Of a DNA stretch of 64,000 nucleotides, positions 10,519 through 20,157 are shown one piece after another. How positions within the stretch are numbered: the stretch's first letter is position 1; each line of letters starts with the position of its first letter. The notes under the pieces were generated by a model that worked only from the letters and a program-made list of their open reading frames with translations, made no database searches and was not told where the DNA came from. Origin of the DNA: Microbacterium sp. B35-30 (GTDB lineage: Bacteria; Actinomycetota; Actinomycetes; Actinomycetales; Microbacteriaceae); the NCBI RefSeq assembly GCF_010634855.1, contig NZ_MWLQ01000030.1, positions 1 through 64,000 of the forward strand, written 5' to 3'. Made by a program: the position numbers and the translations under genes.

Positions 10519-10537
10519 CCCTTCGACAAGCTCAGGG
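10519..10537. repeat. Short dispersed repeat inside the parA-scpA junction
   Basis: The 19-mer CCCTTCGACAAGCTCAGGG directly follows the parA stop and lies in the region that may encode the scpA N-terminus. Near-identical strings are, to my knowledge, common dispersed repeats in many bacterial genomes. A related remnant (CCCCTTCGACACGCTCGGAG) sits at the cmk start near 14,092. Confidence 0.5.
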
Positions 10538-10552
10538 ACCGATGAGGGCTCT

Positions 10553-11359
10553 GTGGCCGATGAGGGCTCAGCGACCGAGCCGGGGTTCCGGGTCGCGCTG
10601 TCGAACTTCGACGGACCCTTCGACCTGCTGTTGACGCTGATCTCCAAGCACGAGCTCGACATCACCGAAGTGTCGCTGTCGCTGGTGACCAACGAGTTCA
10701 TCGCGTACTTGCGCGAGCTGGGCCCCGACGAGGACCTGGACGAGGCATCCGAGTTCCTCGTCGTCGCCGCGACCCTGCTCGACATGAAGGTCGCGGGGCT
10801 CCTTCCGCAGGGCGAGCTGGTCGACGCCGAGTCGGTCGCGCTCCTCGAGGCACGCGACCTGCTGTTCGCGCGCCTGCTGCAATATCGCGCGTTCAAAGAG
10901 GTGTCGACGTGGTTCGAGCGCTGCCTCCGGCGCGAGAGCGTGCGGCACACGCGCTCGGTGCGGCTCGACGAGAAGTACCGTCAGGCCGTCCCCGAGCTGG
11001 TGTGGTCGCTCAGCCCCGACGATTTCGCCGCACTGGCGCTCGTGGCGATGACGCCGAAGGAGCTTCCGCGCATCGGGTTCGACCACCTGCACGCCCCGCT
11101 CATCAGCATTCGCGAGCAGGCCGCGATCGTGGTGACCCTGCTGAGGGATGCCGGGTCCCTGACGTTCCGCGAGCTCATCGCGGGTGTCGCACAGTCCGGT
11201 GTGGTCGTCGCGCGGTTCCTCTCGGTGCTCGAGCTGTACCGTCACGCCGCACTGTCCTTCGAACAGCTCGAGCCGCTCGGCGAGCTGACGCTCCGGTGGA
11301 GCGCGCAGCGCTGGAGCGACGAGAACCTCGCCACTTTGGGAGCCGACTATGACCGATGA
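10553..11359 (+). CDS. scpA: Segregation and condensation protein A
   Basis: Kleisin subunit of the SMC-ScpAB condensin. With the GTG at 10553 it has 268 residues and begins just before the conserved block FRVALSNFDGPFDLLLTLIS. An alternative GTG at 10502 (285 residues) overlaps parA and would add residues encoded by a dispersed repeat, so I prefer the shorter form. Conserved features are ISKHELDITEVSLSLVTNEF, LVVAATLLDMKVAGLLPQGE and the C-terminal winged helix (FRELIAGVAQSGVVVARFLS). It ends overlapping the scpB start. Confidence 0.9.
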   Translation: MADEGSATEPGFRVALSNFDGPFDLLLTLISKHELDITEVSLSLVTNEFIAYLRELGPDEDLDEASEFLVVAATLLDMKVAGLLPQGELVDAESVALLEARDLLFARLLQYRAFKEVSTWFERCLRRESVRHTRSVRLDEKYRQAVPELVWSLSPDDFAALALVAMTPKELPRIGFDHLHAPLISIREQAAIVVTLLRDAGSLTFRELIAGVAQSGVVVARFLSVLELYRHAALSFEQLEPLGELTLRWSAQRWSDENLATLGADYDR

Positions 11360-11966
11360 TGCTTCGACGAATCGCCTGGACACCACGGACGTCGCGCGGC
11401 GGTTGGAGGCGATCCTGCTGATCGTCGAGGAGCCGCAGAGCCTGGTGAGCCTGGCGGCGGCCGTCGGCGCACCCGTGCCCGCGGTGCGCCAGGCGATCGA
11501 GTCGCTCGTCGACGACTACGACGGCAAGTCGGGTGGGCCGGTGCGCGGCTTCGAACTGCGCGAGGTCGGCGGTGGCTGGCGCCTGTACGTCCGCGAGGAG
11601 CTCGACGACCTGGTCAGCGAGTTCGTCGGCGGGCAGGCGCCGTCGCGGCTGTCGCAGGCGGCACTCGAGACGCTCGCCGTGATCGCGTACAAGCAGCCGG
11701 TCACGCGCAGCCAGGTCGCATCCATCCGCGCGGTCAACGTCGACTCGGTCGTGCGCACGCTGCTCGCGCGCGGGCTCATCACCGAGCTGTTCGCGGATGC
11801 CGAGACCGGCGCCATCAACTACGGCACCACCGATGCGCTGCTCGTGCATCTGGGCATCAACTCACTGGATGAGCTGCCCCACATCTCCCCGCTCCTGGAC
11901 GGCGCCGACGAGGTGTCGAGGGCGGATGAGGTCGGCGGCGGCCTGGACGAAGGGATACGGCGATGA
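11349..11966 (+). CDS. scpB: Segregation and condensation protein B
   Basis: 205 residues; tandem winged helices binding ScpA and thereby SMC. Typical stretches are RRLEAILLIVEEPQSLVSLA, then LREVGGGWRLYVRE, and LSQAALETLAVIAYKQPVTR followed by INYGTTDALLVHLGI near the end. The ATG lies 11 nt inside the scpA end, so the partners are coupled. The C-terminal 30 residues are acidic and not conserved in character. Confidence 0.93.
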   Translation: MTDDASTNRLDTTDVARRLEAILLIVEEPQSLVSLAAAVGAPVPAVRQAIESLVDDYDGKSGGPVRGFELREVGGGWRLYVREELDDLVSEFVGGQAPSRLSQAALETLAVIAYKQPVTRSQVASIRAVNVDSVVRTLLARGLITELFADAETGAINYGTTDALLVHLGINSLDELPHISPLLDGADEVSRADEVGGGLDEGIRR

Positions 11967-12069
11967 GATCGACGGACGCCCGGTCCCCGGCATCCATGTC
12001 CCGACCCTTTGTCCATATGTCCCGATTCCGGTCGTTCCCGGCCGCGGGAGCGAACGAAAGTGGGACACG

Positions 12070-12906
12070 ATGACCTCGCACGAGAAGACCGGGACCGGGT
12101 CTGGCGGTGACGCCGAGGGCGTGCGCCTGCAGAAGGTCCTCGCGAACGCTGGCGTCGCGTCCCGCCGCGTCGCCGAAGATCTCATCGTCGCGGGCCGGGT
12201 GCGCGTCAACGGCGAGGTCGTGACCGAGCTCGGCTCGCGCATCGATCCCGAGAACGACCTGGTCGACGTCGACGGCACGGCCATCCAGCTCGACCAGTCG
12301 AAGCGCTACGTCATGCTCAACAAGCCCACCGGCGTCGTGAGCTCCATGAAGGACGACCGCGGTCGGCCCGATCTGCGCCGCTTCACGAAGGACTGGGACG
12401 AGCGGCTCTACAACGTGGGGCGATTGGATGCCGAGACCAGCGGCCTGCTCGTGCTCACGAACGACGGCGAGCTCGCGCATGTGCTCGCTCACCCCTCGTT
12501 CGGCGTCACCAAGGTGTATATCGCCAAGGTGGAGGGGCGCGTCACACCACAGACCATTCAGAAGCTCGTGCACGGGGTCGACCTCGAGGACGGCCCGATC
12601 GCGGCCGACAAGGCCCGGCTGCTGTCATCGTCGGCCGAGGGCGGCGGGTCGCTCGTCGAGCTCACCCTTCACTCCGGGCGCAACCGCATCGTCCGCCGGA
12701 TGATGGCCGCGGTGGGTCATCCCGTCGTCGAACTCGTCCGCCGGCAGTTCGGGCCGCTCCACCTGGGAACCCTGCCAGCCGGGCGCGCGCGCGAGTTGAC
12801 TAAAGTGGAGCGGGGCGCTCTGCTGACTCTCGCGCGCAGTGCGACATCTTCCACGCCGGCGGAGGACGCGCCCGATACCCGCGATGGCGATCAGTCCGCG
12901 GAGTGA
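12070..12906 (+). CDS. rluB: RluB-family 23S rRNA pseudouridine synthase
   Basis: 278 residues from ATG 12070; the same frame runs open into scpB, but the upstream part looks non-coding. An S4 domain (VRLQKVLANAGVASRRVAED through LVDVDG) precedes the RsuA/RluB catalytic core with NVGRLDAETSGLLVLTNDGE (catalytic Asp in RLDxxTSG) and NRIVRRMMAAVGHPV. The family isomerises a 23S uridine in helix 89 (E. coli U2605); the site here is inferred. A position next to scpAB is conserved across Gram-positives. Confidence 0.92.
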   Translation: MTSHEKTGTGSGGDAEGVRLQKVLANAGVASRRVAEDLIVAGRVRVNGEVVTELGSRIDPENDLVDVDGTAIQLDQSKRYVMLNKPTGVVSSMKDDRGRPDLRRFTKDWDERLYNVGRLDAETSGLLVLTNDGELAHVLAHPSFGVTKVYIAKVEGRVTPQTIQKLVHGVDLEDGPIAADKARLLSSSAEGGGSLVELTLHSGRNRIVRRMMAAVGHPVVELVRRQFGPLHLGTLPAGRARELTKVERGALLTLARSATSSTPAEDAPDTRDGDQSAE

Positions 12907-12940
12907 AGATCCCTCCCTGCGGGGCGAACAGGAGACGCAA

Positions 12941-14083
12941 GTGACCGACACGAGGCCGACCTCGGCGCGCGAGCGCGCCGCAGAGTCCGCGCTCGCTCCG
13001 CGCGTGCAGGGCACGGTGCGGATCGTCGGCGCAGGCCTCCTCGGGGCCAGCATCGGTCATGCGCTGACCGCTCGCGGCGTCGACGTCGCACTCGACGACA
13101 CCTCGCCGTCGCAGCTGCGCCTGGCCGTCGACTACGGGGCCGGTCGTCATGCCGCCGACACCGACGACCCGTCGCTGGTCGTCGTCGCGGTGCCTCCGGA
13201 CGTCACGGCGGACGTCATCGAGCGCGAGCTCGCCCGCTACCCGGCCGCGGTGGTCACGGATGTCGCGAGCGTGAAGCTCGAGCCTCTCCACATGCTGCGC
13301 GAGCGCGGCGTCGACCTCACGCACTACATCGGCTCGCATCCCCTTGCCGGGCGCGAGCGCGGGGGAGCGATCTCGGCGCGCGCCGACATCTTCGTCGGGC
13401 GGCCGTGGGTGGTATGCCGCGACGAGGAGACCCCGTCGGCCGATCTCGCCCTCGTCGAGGGCCTCGCGCTGGATCTCGGCGCGACGCCGCTCGAGATGAC
13501 TCCCGAAGACCACGACCGCGCGGTCGCGCTCGTCTCGCACGTCCCGCAGCTCGTGGCGAGCCTGCTCGCCGGGCGCTTCGTAGACGCGCCCGACGGCTCG
13601 CTGCGGCTCGCGGGCCAGGGCGTGCGCGACACGACCCGCATCGCGGCATCCGCCCCCGAACTGTGGGTGCAGATCCTCGGCGCCAACGCTTCGCCCGTCG
13701 TGGACGTGCTCGACCTGCTGGCCGCCGACCTGACGGCCGTCGCCGACGCGCTGCGCGCGCCCGACGCCCCCGGCTCTCGTCGCGCCGTCGCCGACACGAT
13801 CCGCCGCGGCAACGACGGCGTCGAGCGCCTTCCCGGCAAGCACGGACAGAACCGCCGCTTCGAGCAGGTCGTCGTCATGGTGGACGACACCCCCGGCCAG
13901 CTGGGCCGGCTGTTCGGCGAGCTCGGCGAGCTCGGCGTCAACGTCGAGGACCTGCGCCTCGAGCACTCGCCGGGCGCCCAGTTCGGCCTCGCCGAGATCA
14001 GCGTCGTGCCGAGCGCGGTGCGCCGCGCCGTCGACGGGCTCGAATCGCGCGGCTGGAAGATTGCGAGCACCACCAATGACTGA
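12941..14083 (+). CDS. tyrA: Prephenate dehydrogenase
   Basis: 380 residues from GTG 12941, preceded by GGAGACG at a good distance; earlier in-frame starts lie inside rluB. Oxidatively decarboxylates prephenate toward tyrosine. It shows a Rossmann motif [15 protein letters not shown], the substrate-site [13 protein letters not shown] with catalytic His, and a C-terminal ACT domain ([20 protein letters not shown] to the end), expected to bind tyrosine for feedback control. Its stop overlaps the cmk start region (ATG 14076), so the two are coupled. Confidence 0.93.
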   Translation: MTDTRPTSARERAAESALAPRVQGTVRIVGAGLLGASIGHALTARGVDVALDDTSPSQLRLAVDYGAGRHAADTDDPSLVVVAVPPDVTADVIERELARYPAAVVTDVASVKLEPLHMLRERGVDLTHYIGSHPLAGRERGGAISARADIFVGRPWVVCRDEETPSADLALVEGLALDLGATPLEMTPEDHDRAVALVSHVPQLVASLLAGRFVDAPDGSLRLAGQGVRDTTRIAASAPELWVQILGANASPVVDVLDLLAADLTAVADALRAPDAPGSRRAVADTIRRGNDGVERLPGKHGQNRRFEQVVVMVDDTPGQLGRLFGELGELGVNVEDLRLEHSPGAQFGLAEISVVPSAVRRAVDGLESRGWKIASTTND

Positions 14084-14870
14084 CCCTTCGACCCCTTCGA
14101 CACGCTCGGAGAGCGGGGCCGCGAACGACGCCGGCAGCGGGCCGGCTGACGCGCCACGGACGATCGTCGTCGCGATCGACGGGCCGGCCGGCAGCGGCAA
14201 GTCCAGCGTCTCCAAGCAGGTCGCCCGGCACCTGGGGTACGGCTACCTCGACACCGGCGCCGCGTATCGGGCGCTGGCGTGGCACGCCCTCGAGCACGGC
14301 ATCGACACGTCGGATGCGGCATCCGTTCTCGACGTCACGAGCGCTTTCGACTACGCGATCTCGCTCGATCCCGATGCGTACTGGGTGCGCGTCGGCGCCG
14401 CCGACGTGACGGACGCCATCCGCGAGCCGCGTGTCTCGGATGCCGTCAGCGGCGTCGCCCGCGTGCCCGCCGTGCGCGAGTCGGTGAACCGGCTGTTCCG
14501 TGCGCTGGTGGACGCCTCCGGGCGTCCCGGCGTCGTCGTCGAGGGCCGCGACATCACGACGGTTGTCGCCCCCGACGCCCCGGTGCGGATCCTCCTCACG
14601 GCGGCACCGGAGGTGCGGGCGGCGCGTCGCAGCGCCGAAGTGACGACGCAGGATGCCGCGGCCGTCGCCGCGGCACTCCACCAGCGCGACGCCTCCGACT
14701 CGGCCGTCGTCGACTTCCTCACCGCCGCGCCCGGCGTCGAGGTCGTCGACTCGACCTCCCTCGATTTCGACCAGACTGTGGACGCCGTGCTCGGCGTGAT
14801 CCGGGCGGCAGAGTCCGTCCCGATGATCCGGAGCACCCCCGCGGTCGACCACCAGCAGACAGGAGCCTGA
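14076..14870 (+). CDS. cmk: Cytidylate kinase
   Basis: Phosphorylates CMP and dCMP. 264 residues from ATG 14076. The Walker A loop GPAGSGKSS is at 36-44, then [12 protein letters not shown], and [20 protein letters not shown] for nucleotide monophosphate binding. The first 28 residues ([15 protein letters not shown]) are an unconserved extension that coincides with DNA resembling the dispersed repeat seen at the scpA start. The order tyrA-cmk-der is conserved in Actinobacteria. A 2-bp gap separates cmk from der. Confidence 0.94.
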   Translation: MTDPSTPSTRSESGAANDAGSGPADAPRTIVVAIDGPAGSGKSSVSKQVARHLGYGYLDTGAAYRALAWHALEHGIDTSDAASVLDVTSAFDYAISLDPDAYWVRVGAADVTDAIREPRVSDAVSGVARVPAVRESVNRLFRALVDASGRPGVVVEGRDITTVVAPDAPVRILLTAAPEVRAARRSAEVTTQDAAAVAAALHQRDASDSAVVDFLTAAPGVEVVDSTSLDFDQTVDAVLGVIRAAESVPMIRSTPAVDHQQTGA

Positions 14871-14871
14871 G

Positions 14872-16425
14872 ATGGCCGCTGACAACACCACCGGCACCCC
14901 CGAAGACTTCGACGAGTTCGAAGACACCGGCGCCGACCAGCTCGCCGAGAACCTCGCCGCCGTCGACGACGACCTCGCCGACCAGCGTGCCGCCGCTCTG
15001 CGCGCCGGCCTCGAGGACTACGACCTCGACGAGGAGGACGCCGAGCTGCTCGAGGGCCTCGTGCGTGGCGAGGACGGCATCGAGTTCCTCCCGGCGCTTC
15101 CCGTCGTCGCGATCGTCGGCCGGCCCAACGTCGGCAAGTCCGCCCTGGTGAACCGCATCCTCGGCCGCCGCGAGGCCGTCGTCGAGGACACCCCCGGTGT
15201 GACGCGCGACCGCGTCACCTACAAGGCTGAGTGGATGGATCGCCGCTTCACTATCGTCGACACCGGCGGCTGGGAGCCCGACGCCAAGGGCATCGACCGC
15301 TCCGTCGCCCTGCAGGCCGAGGTCGCGATCGATCTGTCCGATGTCGTGATGTTCGTCGTCGACGCGATGGTGGGCGCCACCTCGACCGACGAGCATGTCG
15401 TGCGCCTGCTGCGCAAGGCCGGCAAGCCCGTCTTCCTCGTCGCCAACAAGATCGACGATGCTCGGCAGGAGCCCGAAGCAGCCGCACTGTGGAACCTCGG
15501 CCTGGGTGAGCCCTACCCGGTCTCGGCGATCCACGGTCGCGGTGTCGCCGACCTGCTGGACGAGGTCGTCAAGGTGCTGCCCGACGTGTCGGCGGTCGCC
15601 AAGCACGAGATCGGCGGCCCCCGCCGCGTGGCGATCCTCGGGCGTCCCAACGTCGGCAAGTCGTCGCTGCTCAACAAGGCCGCGGGCGAGGAGCGCGTCG
15701 TCGTGAACGAACTCGCCGGCACTACCCGCGACCCCGTGGACGAGATCGTCGAGGTCGGCGGCAAGCTCTGGCGCTTCGTCGACACCGCCGGCATCCGTCG
15801 CCGCGTGCACCTGCAGCAGGGCGCGGACTTCTACGCCTCGCTGCGCACGTCGGCTGCGCTCGAGAAGGCGGAGGTCGCCGTCGTGGTGCTCGACGTCACG
15901 CAGCCGCTCAGCGAGCAGGACGTCCGCATCATCGACCTCGTGCTCGAGTCGGGGCGCGCGCTCGTGCTGGCGTTCAACAAGTGGGACCGCCTCAACGACG
16001 ACGACATGGACGGCCAGGACCGCCGTCGCTACCTCGAGCGCGAGATCGAGCAGGACCTCGCGCACGTGGCCTGGGCGCCCCGCGTGAACATCTCGGCGCG
16101 GACCGGTCGCCACCTCGACAAGCTGGTGCCGGCGCTCGAGACCGCGCTCGAGTCGTGGGATCAGCGCATCCCCACGGGCAAGTTCAACGCCTTCCTGTCC
16201 GAGCTCATCGCCGAGCACCCGCACCCGCTCCGGGGCGGAAAGCAGCCGCGCATCCTGTTCGGCACGCAGGCCTCGACCCGCCCGCCGACCTTCGTGCTGT
16301 TCACGACGGGCTTCCTCGACCCGGGCTACCGCCGCTTCATCCAGCGACGCCTGCGCGAGCTCTACGGCTTCGAGGGCACGCCGATCGTCATCAACATGCG
16401 GGTGCGCGAGCGCCGCCAGCGCTGA
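14872..16425 (+). CDS. der: Ribosome assembly GTPase Der (EngA)
   Basis: 517 residues. Two tandem G domains: GRPNVGKS at about 83-90 with VDTGGWEPD and VANKID, and again [11 protein letters not shown] at about 257 with [10 protein letters not shown] and FNKWDR; a KH-like domain ends the protein. Der acts in late 50S subunit maturation. The first 70 residues form a strongly acidic extension (repeated [24 protein letters not shown]) absent from short forms such as E. coli Der but usual in Actinobacteria. Last gene of the co-directional housekeeping block. Confidence 0.95.
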   Translation: MAADNTTGTPEDFDEFEDTGADQLAENLAAVDDDLADQRAAALRAGLEDYDLDEEDAELLEGLVRGEDGIEFLPALPVVAIVGRPNVGKSALVNRILGRREAVVEDTPGVTRDRVTYKAEWMDRRFTIVDTGGWEPDAKGIDRSVALQAEVAIDLSDVVMFVVDAMVGATSTDEHVVRLLRKAGKPVFLVANKIDDARQEPEAAALWNLGLGEPYPVSAIHGRGVADLLDEVVKVLPDVSAVAKHEIGGPRRVAILGRPNVGKSSLLNKAAGEERVVVNELAGTTRDPVDEIVEVGGKLWRFVDTAGIRRRVHLQQGADFYASLRTSAALEKAEVAVVVLDVTQPLSEQDVRIIDLVLESGRALVLAFNKWDRLNDDDMDGQDRRRYLEREIEQDLAHVAWAPRVNISARTGRHLDKLVPALETALESWDQRIPTGKFNAFLSELIAEHPHPLRGGKQPRILFGTQASTRPPTFVLFTTGFLDPGYRRFIQRRLRELYGFEGTPIVINMRVRERRQR

Positions 16426-16441
16426 TCGCGGGATACCGCCG

Positions 16442-16867
16442 TCAGCCGCCGGTGCGGTGGGCGAACGCCGGCCGCACCATCGCGGTCGCGTCAGGCTCGG
16501 CGAAGCCGAACTGCCGGTAGAGGCCGTGCGCGTCGCCGGTGAACAGCGTCCAGCGCAGGTCGCGGCCGGGACCGTCGTCGATCATGAGCTGCAGCAGCCG
16601 CTTGCCGAGACCGTGGCCGCGGTGGGCGTCGAGCACGAAGACGTCGGCGAGGTACGCGAAGGCGACGCCGTCCGACACCGCGCGGGCGAACCCGACCTGC
16701 GCGCCGGTGTCGCGGCGATACGCGCCGACGACGCGCCAGGCGTTCCCGATCTGCGTCTCGACGTCGGCGCGCGTGCGCCAGCGTCCCCAATAGGCCTCGG
16801 TCGAGAGCCACGTCCACACGACATCGTGCTGGATGCGGGATCGGTCGTCGTCGAGGTCGTAGTCCAT
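16442..16867 (-). CDS. GNAT family N-acetyltransferase
   Basis: 141 residues. The acetyl-CoA loop is visible in VFVLDAHRGHGLGKRLLQLM (RGxGxG/A type), with the preceding strand VAFAYLADVFV and a C-terminal GLYRQFGF. The start VWTWLSTEAYWGRWRT resembles small stand-alone GNATs acting on amines or small metabolites; the substrate is unknown. It converges on der with only 16 bp between stops. Confidence 0.85.
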   Translation of the reverse strand: MDYDLDDDRSRIQHDVVWTWLSTEAYWGRWRTRADVETQIGNAWRVVGAYRRDTGAQVGFARAVSDGVAFAYLADVFVLDAHRGHGLGKRLLQLMIDDGPGRDLRWTLFTGDAHGLYRQFGFAEPDATAMVRPAFAHRTGG

Positions 16868-16968
16868 GGGCTCTATTGTGGCGAGTCATCGCGTGACGCC
16901 CGGCGGTCCGGTCCTCGGCCGGTGGCTCGGTGGTATGACAGGCTGGCGGTGAACGAAAGGCCGGCACA

Positions 16969-17871
16969 GTGACGATCGAGCCCCCCGCCCCTGGAGAGCC
17001 CCGGCGCCCCGATGGGCCGCGCGACCCGGGCGATGCGTGGGTGGTCGCACCCACGGGGGAGCGGTACTGGGGTCGCTTCGGCGCCGCCGGGCTGCTCGCG
17101 GTGGACGCGGAGCGGGGAGTGCTGCTGCAGCACCGGGTCTCGTGGAGTCATTTCGGCGACACGTGGGCGCTGCCCGGAGGAGCGCGCCACGAGGGGGAGT
17201 CCGCGTCCGGCGGCGCCCTGCGTGAGGCCGCCGAAGAGGCTGGTGTTCCCGAGGCTGCGGTGCAGGCGCGCGTGCTGAGCGTGCTCGACCTCGGTTACTG
17301 GACCTACACCACCGTCGTCGGCGATGTCATCCGCCCGTTCGAGCCCGTCATCAGCGATCCCGAGAGTCGAGAGTTGGCGTGGGTCCCCGTCGGCGCGGTC
17401 GCCGACTATCCGCTGCATCCGGGCTTCGCCGCGTCGTGGGAGGTGCTGCGCGGTCTTCTCGATGTGCGGCCGGCCGTCATCGTCGACGTCGCCAACGTCA
17501 TGGGCTCGGTGCCCGACGGCTGGTGGAACGACCGCGCGGGCGCCGCCGCCCGCCTGATCTCGCGGATCGTGGGCCTCGCCGGGCGTGGGGTGCCGGCATC
17601 CGCTCTCGACCTGCCCGAGCACACGTGGTACCCCGAATGGACCGCCGTCGTCGAGGGGCAGGCGCGGTCCGTGGCAGACGCCGACGGCGTCGAGGTGGTG
17701 CGGGCAGAGGGATCCGGTGACGACGCGATCGTCGCCGCCGCACAGCTGGCGATGGCGCGCGGACGTGTCGTGACGGTGGTCACGAGCGATCGTGGCCTGG
17801 CCGGGAGGGCGACGGATGCCGGAGCCGCCGTCCGCGGTGCGCGCTGGCTGCTCGACCTGCTCGACGCCTGA
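16969..17871 (+). CDS. Nudix hydrolase fused to a PIN/NYN-like domain
   Basis: 300 residues. The N-terminal half is a Nudix domain with a canonical box at residues 71-93 (GARHEGE to REAAEEAGV). The C-terminal half from about 170 reads as a PIN/NYN nuclease fold: VIVDVANVMGS (Asp173, Asn176), GSGDDAIVAAA (Asp251/252) and VVTSDRGL (Asp274), the spaced acidic residues expected of a metal site. The Nudix half should cleave a nucleoside diphosphate derivative; the second half may cleave RNA. Joint function is inference. It stands alone in a 100-bp gap after the GNAT gene. Confidence 0.75.
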   Translation: MTIEPPAPGEPRRPDGPRDPGDAWVVAPTGERYWGRFGAAGLLAVDAERGVLLQHRVSWSHFGDTWALPGGARHEGESASGGALREAAEEAGVPEAAVQARVLSVLDLGYWTYTTVVGDVIRPFEPVISDPESRELAWVPVGAVADYPLHPGFAASWEVLRGLLDVRPAVIVDVANVMGSVPDGWWNDRAGAAARLISRIVGLAGRGVPASALDLPEHTWYPEWTAVVEGQARSVADADGVEVVRAEGSGDDAIVAAAQLAMARGRVVTVVTSDRGLAGRATDAGAAVRGARWLLDLLDA

Positions 17872-18017
17872 CTGGCCTGTCGAGCTTCCCACCCGCGCCG
17901 GGCGGAAGGTCTGCGACGCGGCTCGCGCCTTGCGGGGCCGTCTCGGTGGCGGTACGTTTCGCGCAGGATCGGCCGCGTGCCGGCCCAAGGTCGGGACCCG
18001 ACCGGCGGGGGAGCGAC

Positions 18018-19640
18018 ATGATCATCTCCAGCGACCTGGACGCCGGCCGAACGGCGGCGGCGGACCGGCGCTGGGCGGACGCGCTTGAGCTGCTCGCACG
18101 TGTCGATGCGCGCGTCGGGCTGGGGGCATCCGACCTGGAGATGCTCGCGACGGCGGCGCTGCTCCGCGGCGAGCCGCGCGTATCCGTCGACGCGCTCTCG
18201 CGGGCCTACTCGGCGCACCTCGGCGTGCAGGACACCGCGGGCGCTGCGCGCTCGGCGGGGTGGCTGGCGCTGAACCTCATCGAGCAGGGCGACTTCACCA
18301 ACAGCGTGATGTGGGCCGCGCGGGCGATGCGGATCGTGGGGGCGATGGCCGAGCCCGGCGCGCTGGCGGGCTTCGTCCGGCTGGCGCCGGCCGTCGGGCA
18401 GCTCGGCAGCGGAAACGCCGCCGAGGCGGTCCACTCCTTCGAGGAGATCCTCGATGTCGCCGAGCGCGCGGGTGATCGGGAGCTCGCGGCCTTCACGAGA
18501 CTCGGCCTCGGCAAGTCGCTGATCGAGGCGGGGTCGCTGGCCGAGGGCTTCGCATGCCTGGACCTGGCGATGGCCGCCGTCGCAGCCGGCGATGTCCCGC
18601 CGCTGCCGAGCGGCGTGATCGCCTGTGCCTCGATCCCGGACGCGCTGCTGGCCTTCGACCTGGAGCGCGCGGACGCGTGGACCGCGGTGCTGGATCGGTG
18701 GTGCGGCGAGCAGCCGCAGCTGGTCGCCTTCAGCGGGCAGTGTCACGCGCTCGAGGCGGCGCTCCTCCTCGTGCGGGGCGCGTGGGCCGAGGCGTCGACG
18801 GCCGTCGATCTCGCCCTGGCGCGCTTCCGAGCGGGGGACTACCGGGCGATCTGGGGCGCGCCCTACCAGTCGGCGGAGCTCGCTCGGCTGCGCGGAGCCT
18901 TCCACTCCGCCGAGGAGTCGTACCGCCGCGCGGCGAACTCCGGATGGGAAGCGCAGCCCGGCCTCTCGCTTCTCCACCTTGCGCTCGGACGCACGGCGCG
19001 GGCGCAGGAGGAGATCCGCCGAAGCGCGGCCGGCGCCGACCCGGTCACCCGGCGGTCCCTCCTGCCCGCGCTCATCGAGATCGAGGTCGCGGCGGGCGAT
19101 CCCGCATCCGCGCGTCGCGCGCTGGAGGAGCTGCGTCACGCGAGCGCTGACACGGCCACCCCGATGCTCGACGCCACCGTCGCCACGGCGGACGCGAGGG
19201 TGCTGCTCGGGGAGGGACGCGCAGCAGACGCCCTCGAGTCGGCACGAGCCGCCGCGCACGGGTGGGGCGCCCTCGGGGCGCCGTACGAGGCCGCCCGCAG
19301 CCGGATGCTGGCGGGGCGTGCGCTTCGCTTGCTGGGCGAGGCCGGGGACGCAAGAGAGACGTTCGAGGCCGCACGCGCGGTGTTCTTCGAGCTCGGTGCA
19401 GAACCGGCGCTCGCCGACCTCGCCGCGCTGATGGGCGATCGGCGCGCCGGCGCCCTCACCCCGCGTGAGCTCGAGGTGCTGCGGCTCGTGTCCACGGGCC
19501 TCACGAACCGGGGCATCGGCGCGAAGCTGTCCCTGAGCGAGAAGACGGTCGCGCGGCACCTCGCCAACATCTTCGGCAAGCTCGGCATCTCCACCCGCGC
19601 CGCGGCGACCGCCTACGCGTACGAGAACGGGCTGGTCTGA
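18018..19640 (+). CDS. LuxR-family regulator with TPR-like sensor region
   Basis: 540 residues from ATG 18018, which follows GGGGGAG; a longer upstream frame lacks a site. The C-terminal 65 residues are a LuxR/FixJ HTH (LTPRELEVLRLVSTGLTNRG then LSLSEKTVARHLANIFGKLG). The preceding 470 residues are Ala/Leu-rich helical repeats (for example LELLARVDARVGLGASDLEM) like the TPR arrays of MalT/LAL-type regulators, but no Walker A motif is seen, so it is not a full LAL protein. Target genes cannot be told. Confidence 0.85.
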   Translation: MIISSDLDAGRTAAADRRWADALELLARVDARVGLGASDLEMLATAALLRGEPRVSVDALSRAYSAHLGVQDTAGAARSAGWLALNLIEQGDFTNSVMWAARAMRIVGAMAEPGALAGFVRLAPAVGQLGSGNAAEAVHSFEEILDVAERAGDRELAAFTRLGLGKSLIEAGSLAEGFACLDLAMAAVAAGDVPPLPSGVIACASIPDALLAFDLERADAWTAVLDRWCGEQPQLVAFSGQCHALEAALLLVRGAWAEASTAVDLALARFRAGDYRAIWGAPYQSAELARLRGAFHSAEESYRRAANSGWEAQPGLSLLHLALGRTARAQEEIRRSAAGADPVTRRSLLPALIEIEVAAGDPASARRALEELRHASADTATPMLDATVATADARVLLGEGRAADALESARAAAHGWGALGAPYEAARSRMLAGRALRLLGEAGDARETFEAARAVFFELGAEPALADLAALMGDRRAGALTPRELEVLRLVSTGLTNRGIGAKLSLSEKTVARHLANIFGKLGISTRAAATAYAYENGLV

Positions 19641-19752
19641 CCGGTGGGGCCTCGGCAGCGCGGTCTACACACAATGACCCATGCGTGGCGCCCAGCGAGG
19701 ATGGGCTCTTCGCCCGACGCGGCGCGCGGACCCCTGCACTTACCGTGGCGAT

Positions 19753-20157
19753 ATGGACATCCCGCTGATCGCAGGCACGGTCTCGACCGTCGTGTTCGCG
19801 GTCAGCAACCTGCCCATGCTCCGCAAGGCTCTGCGCACGGGCGACGTCTCGTCGTACAGCCTGGCGAGCATCGCGATGATCAACGTCGCGAACGTCGTCT
19901 ACTCGCTCTACGTGTTCAGCCTGCCGCTCGGCCCGATCTGGGCTCTGCACACGTTCTACCTCGTCTCGTGCGCCATCATGCTGGTGCTGTGCCTCGCGAA
20001 GAGCCGTGCCGCGCGGAGGAGCGAGGTGCCGCGCCGCGTGTCGGTGATCTCCATCACGGAGGGTCTGGAGCCGGTCACTCGCGGCCGCGGAGCCGGTCGA
20101 TCTCCCGCCGCTCGCGCTTCGTCGGACGGCCGGCGCCGCGGTCGCGCTGCGCCATGA
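19753..20157 (+). CDS. PQ-loop (SemiSWEET-like) membrane protein
   Basis: 134 residues from ATG 19753. Three membrane segments fit one half of a SWEET transporter: LIAGTVSTVVFAVSNLPML with the PQ-loop-type NLPMLRKALRTGDVSSYS, then IAMINVANVVYSLYVF, then IWALHTFYLVSCAIMLVLCL. SemiSWEETs dimerise to move small solutes such as sugars. Family members are about 90 residues; the extra basic tail after residue 100 is encoded antisense to the end of the S4-domain gene on the other strand, with an 83-bp 3' overlap. TACCGT 7 nt upstream of the ATG may be a -10 box of a leaderless mRNA. Confidence 0.75.
   Translation: MDIPLIAGTVSTVVFAVSNLPMLRKALRTGDVSSYSLASIAMINVANVVYSLYVFSLPLGPIWALHTFYLVSCAIMLVLCLAKSRAARRSEVPRRVSVISITEGLEPVTRGRGAGRSPAARASSDGRRRGRAAP

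Noticed and set aside
11963..12073. 36-codon frame between scpB and rluB
   Set aside because: It ends on an ATGA overlap with rluB, but the peptide looks random and has no convincing ribosome binding site; scpB ends over its start by chance.
17406..19559. 717-codon open frame on the minus strand
   Set aside because: It lies antisense to the end of the Nudix-PIN gene and the LuxR-type regulator, which have clear motifs; the antisense peptide has none.
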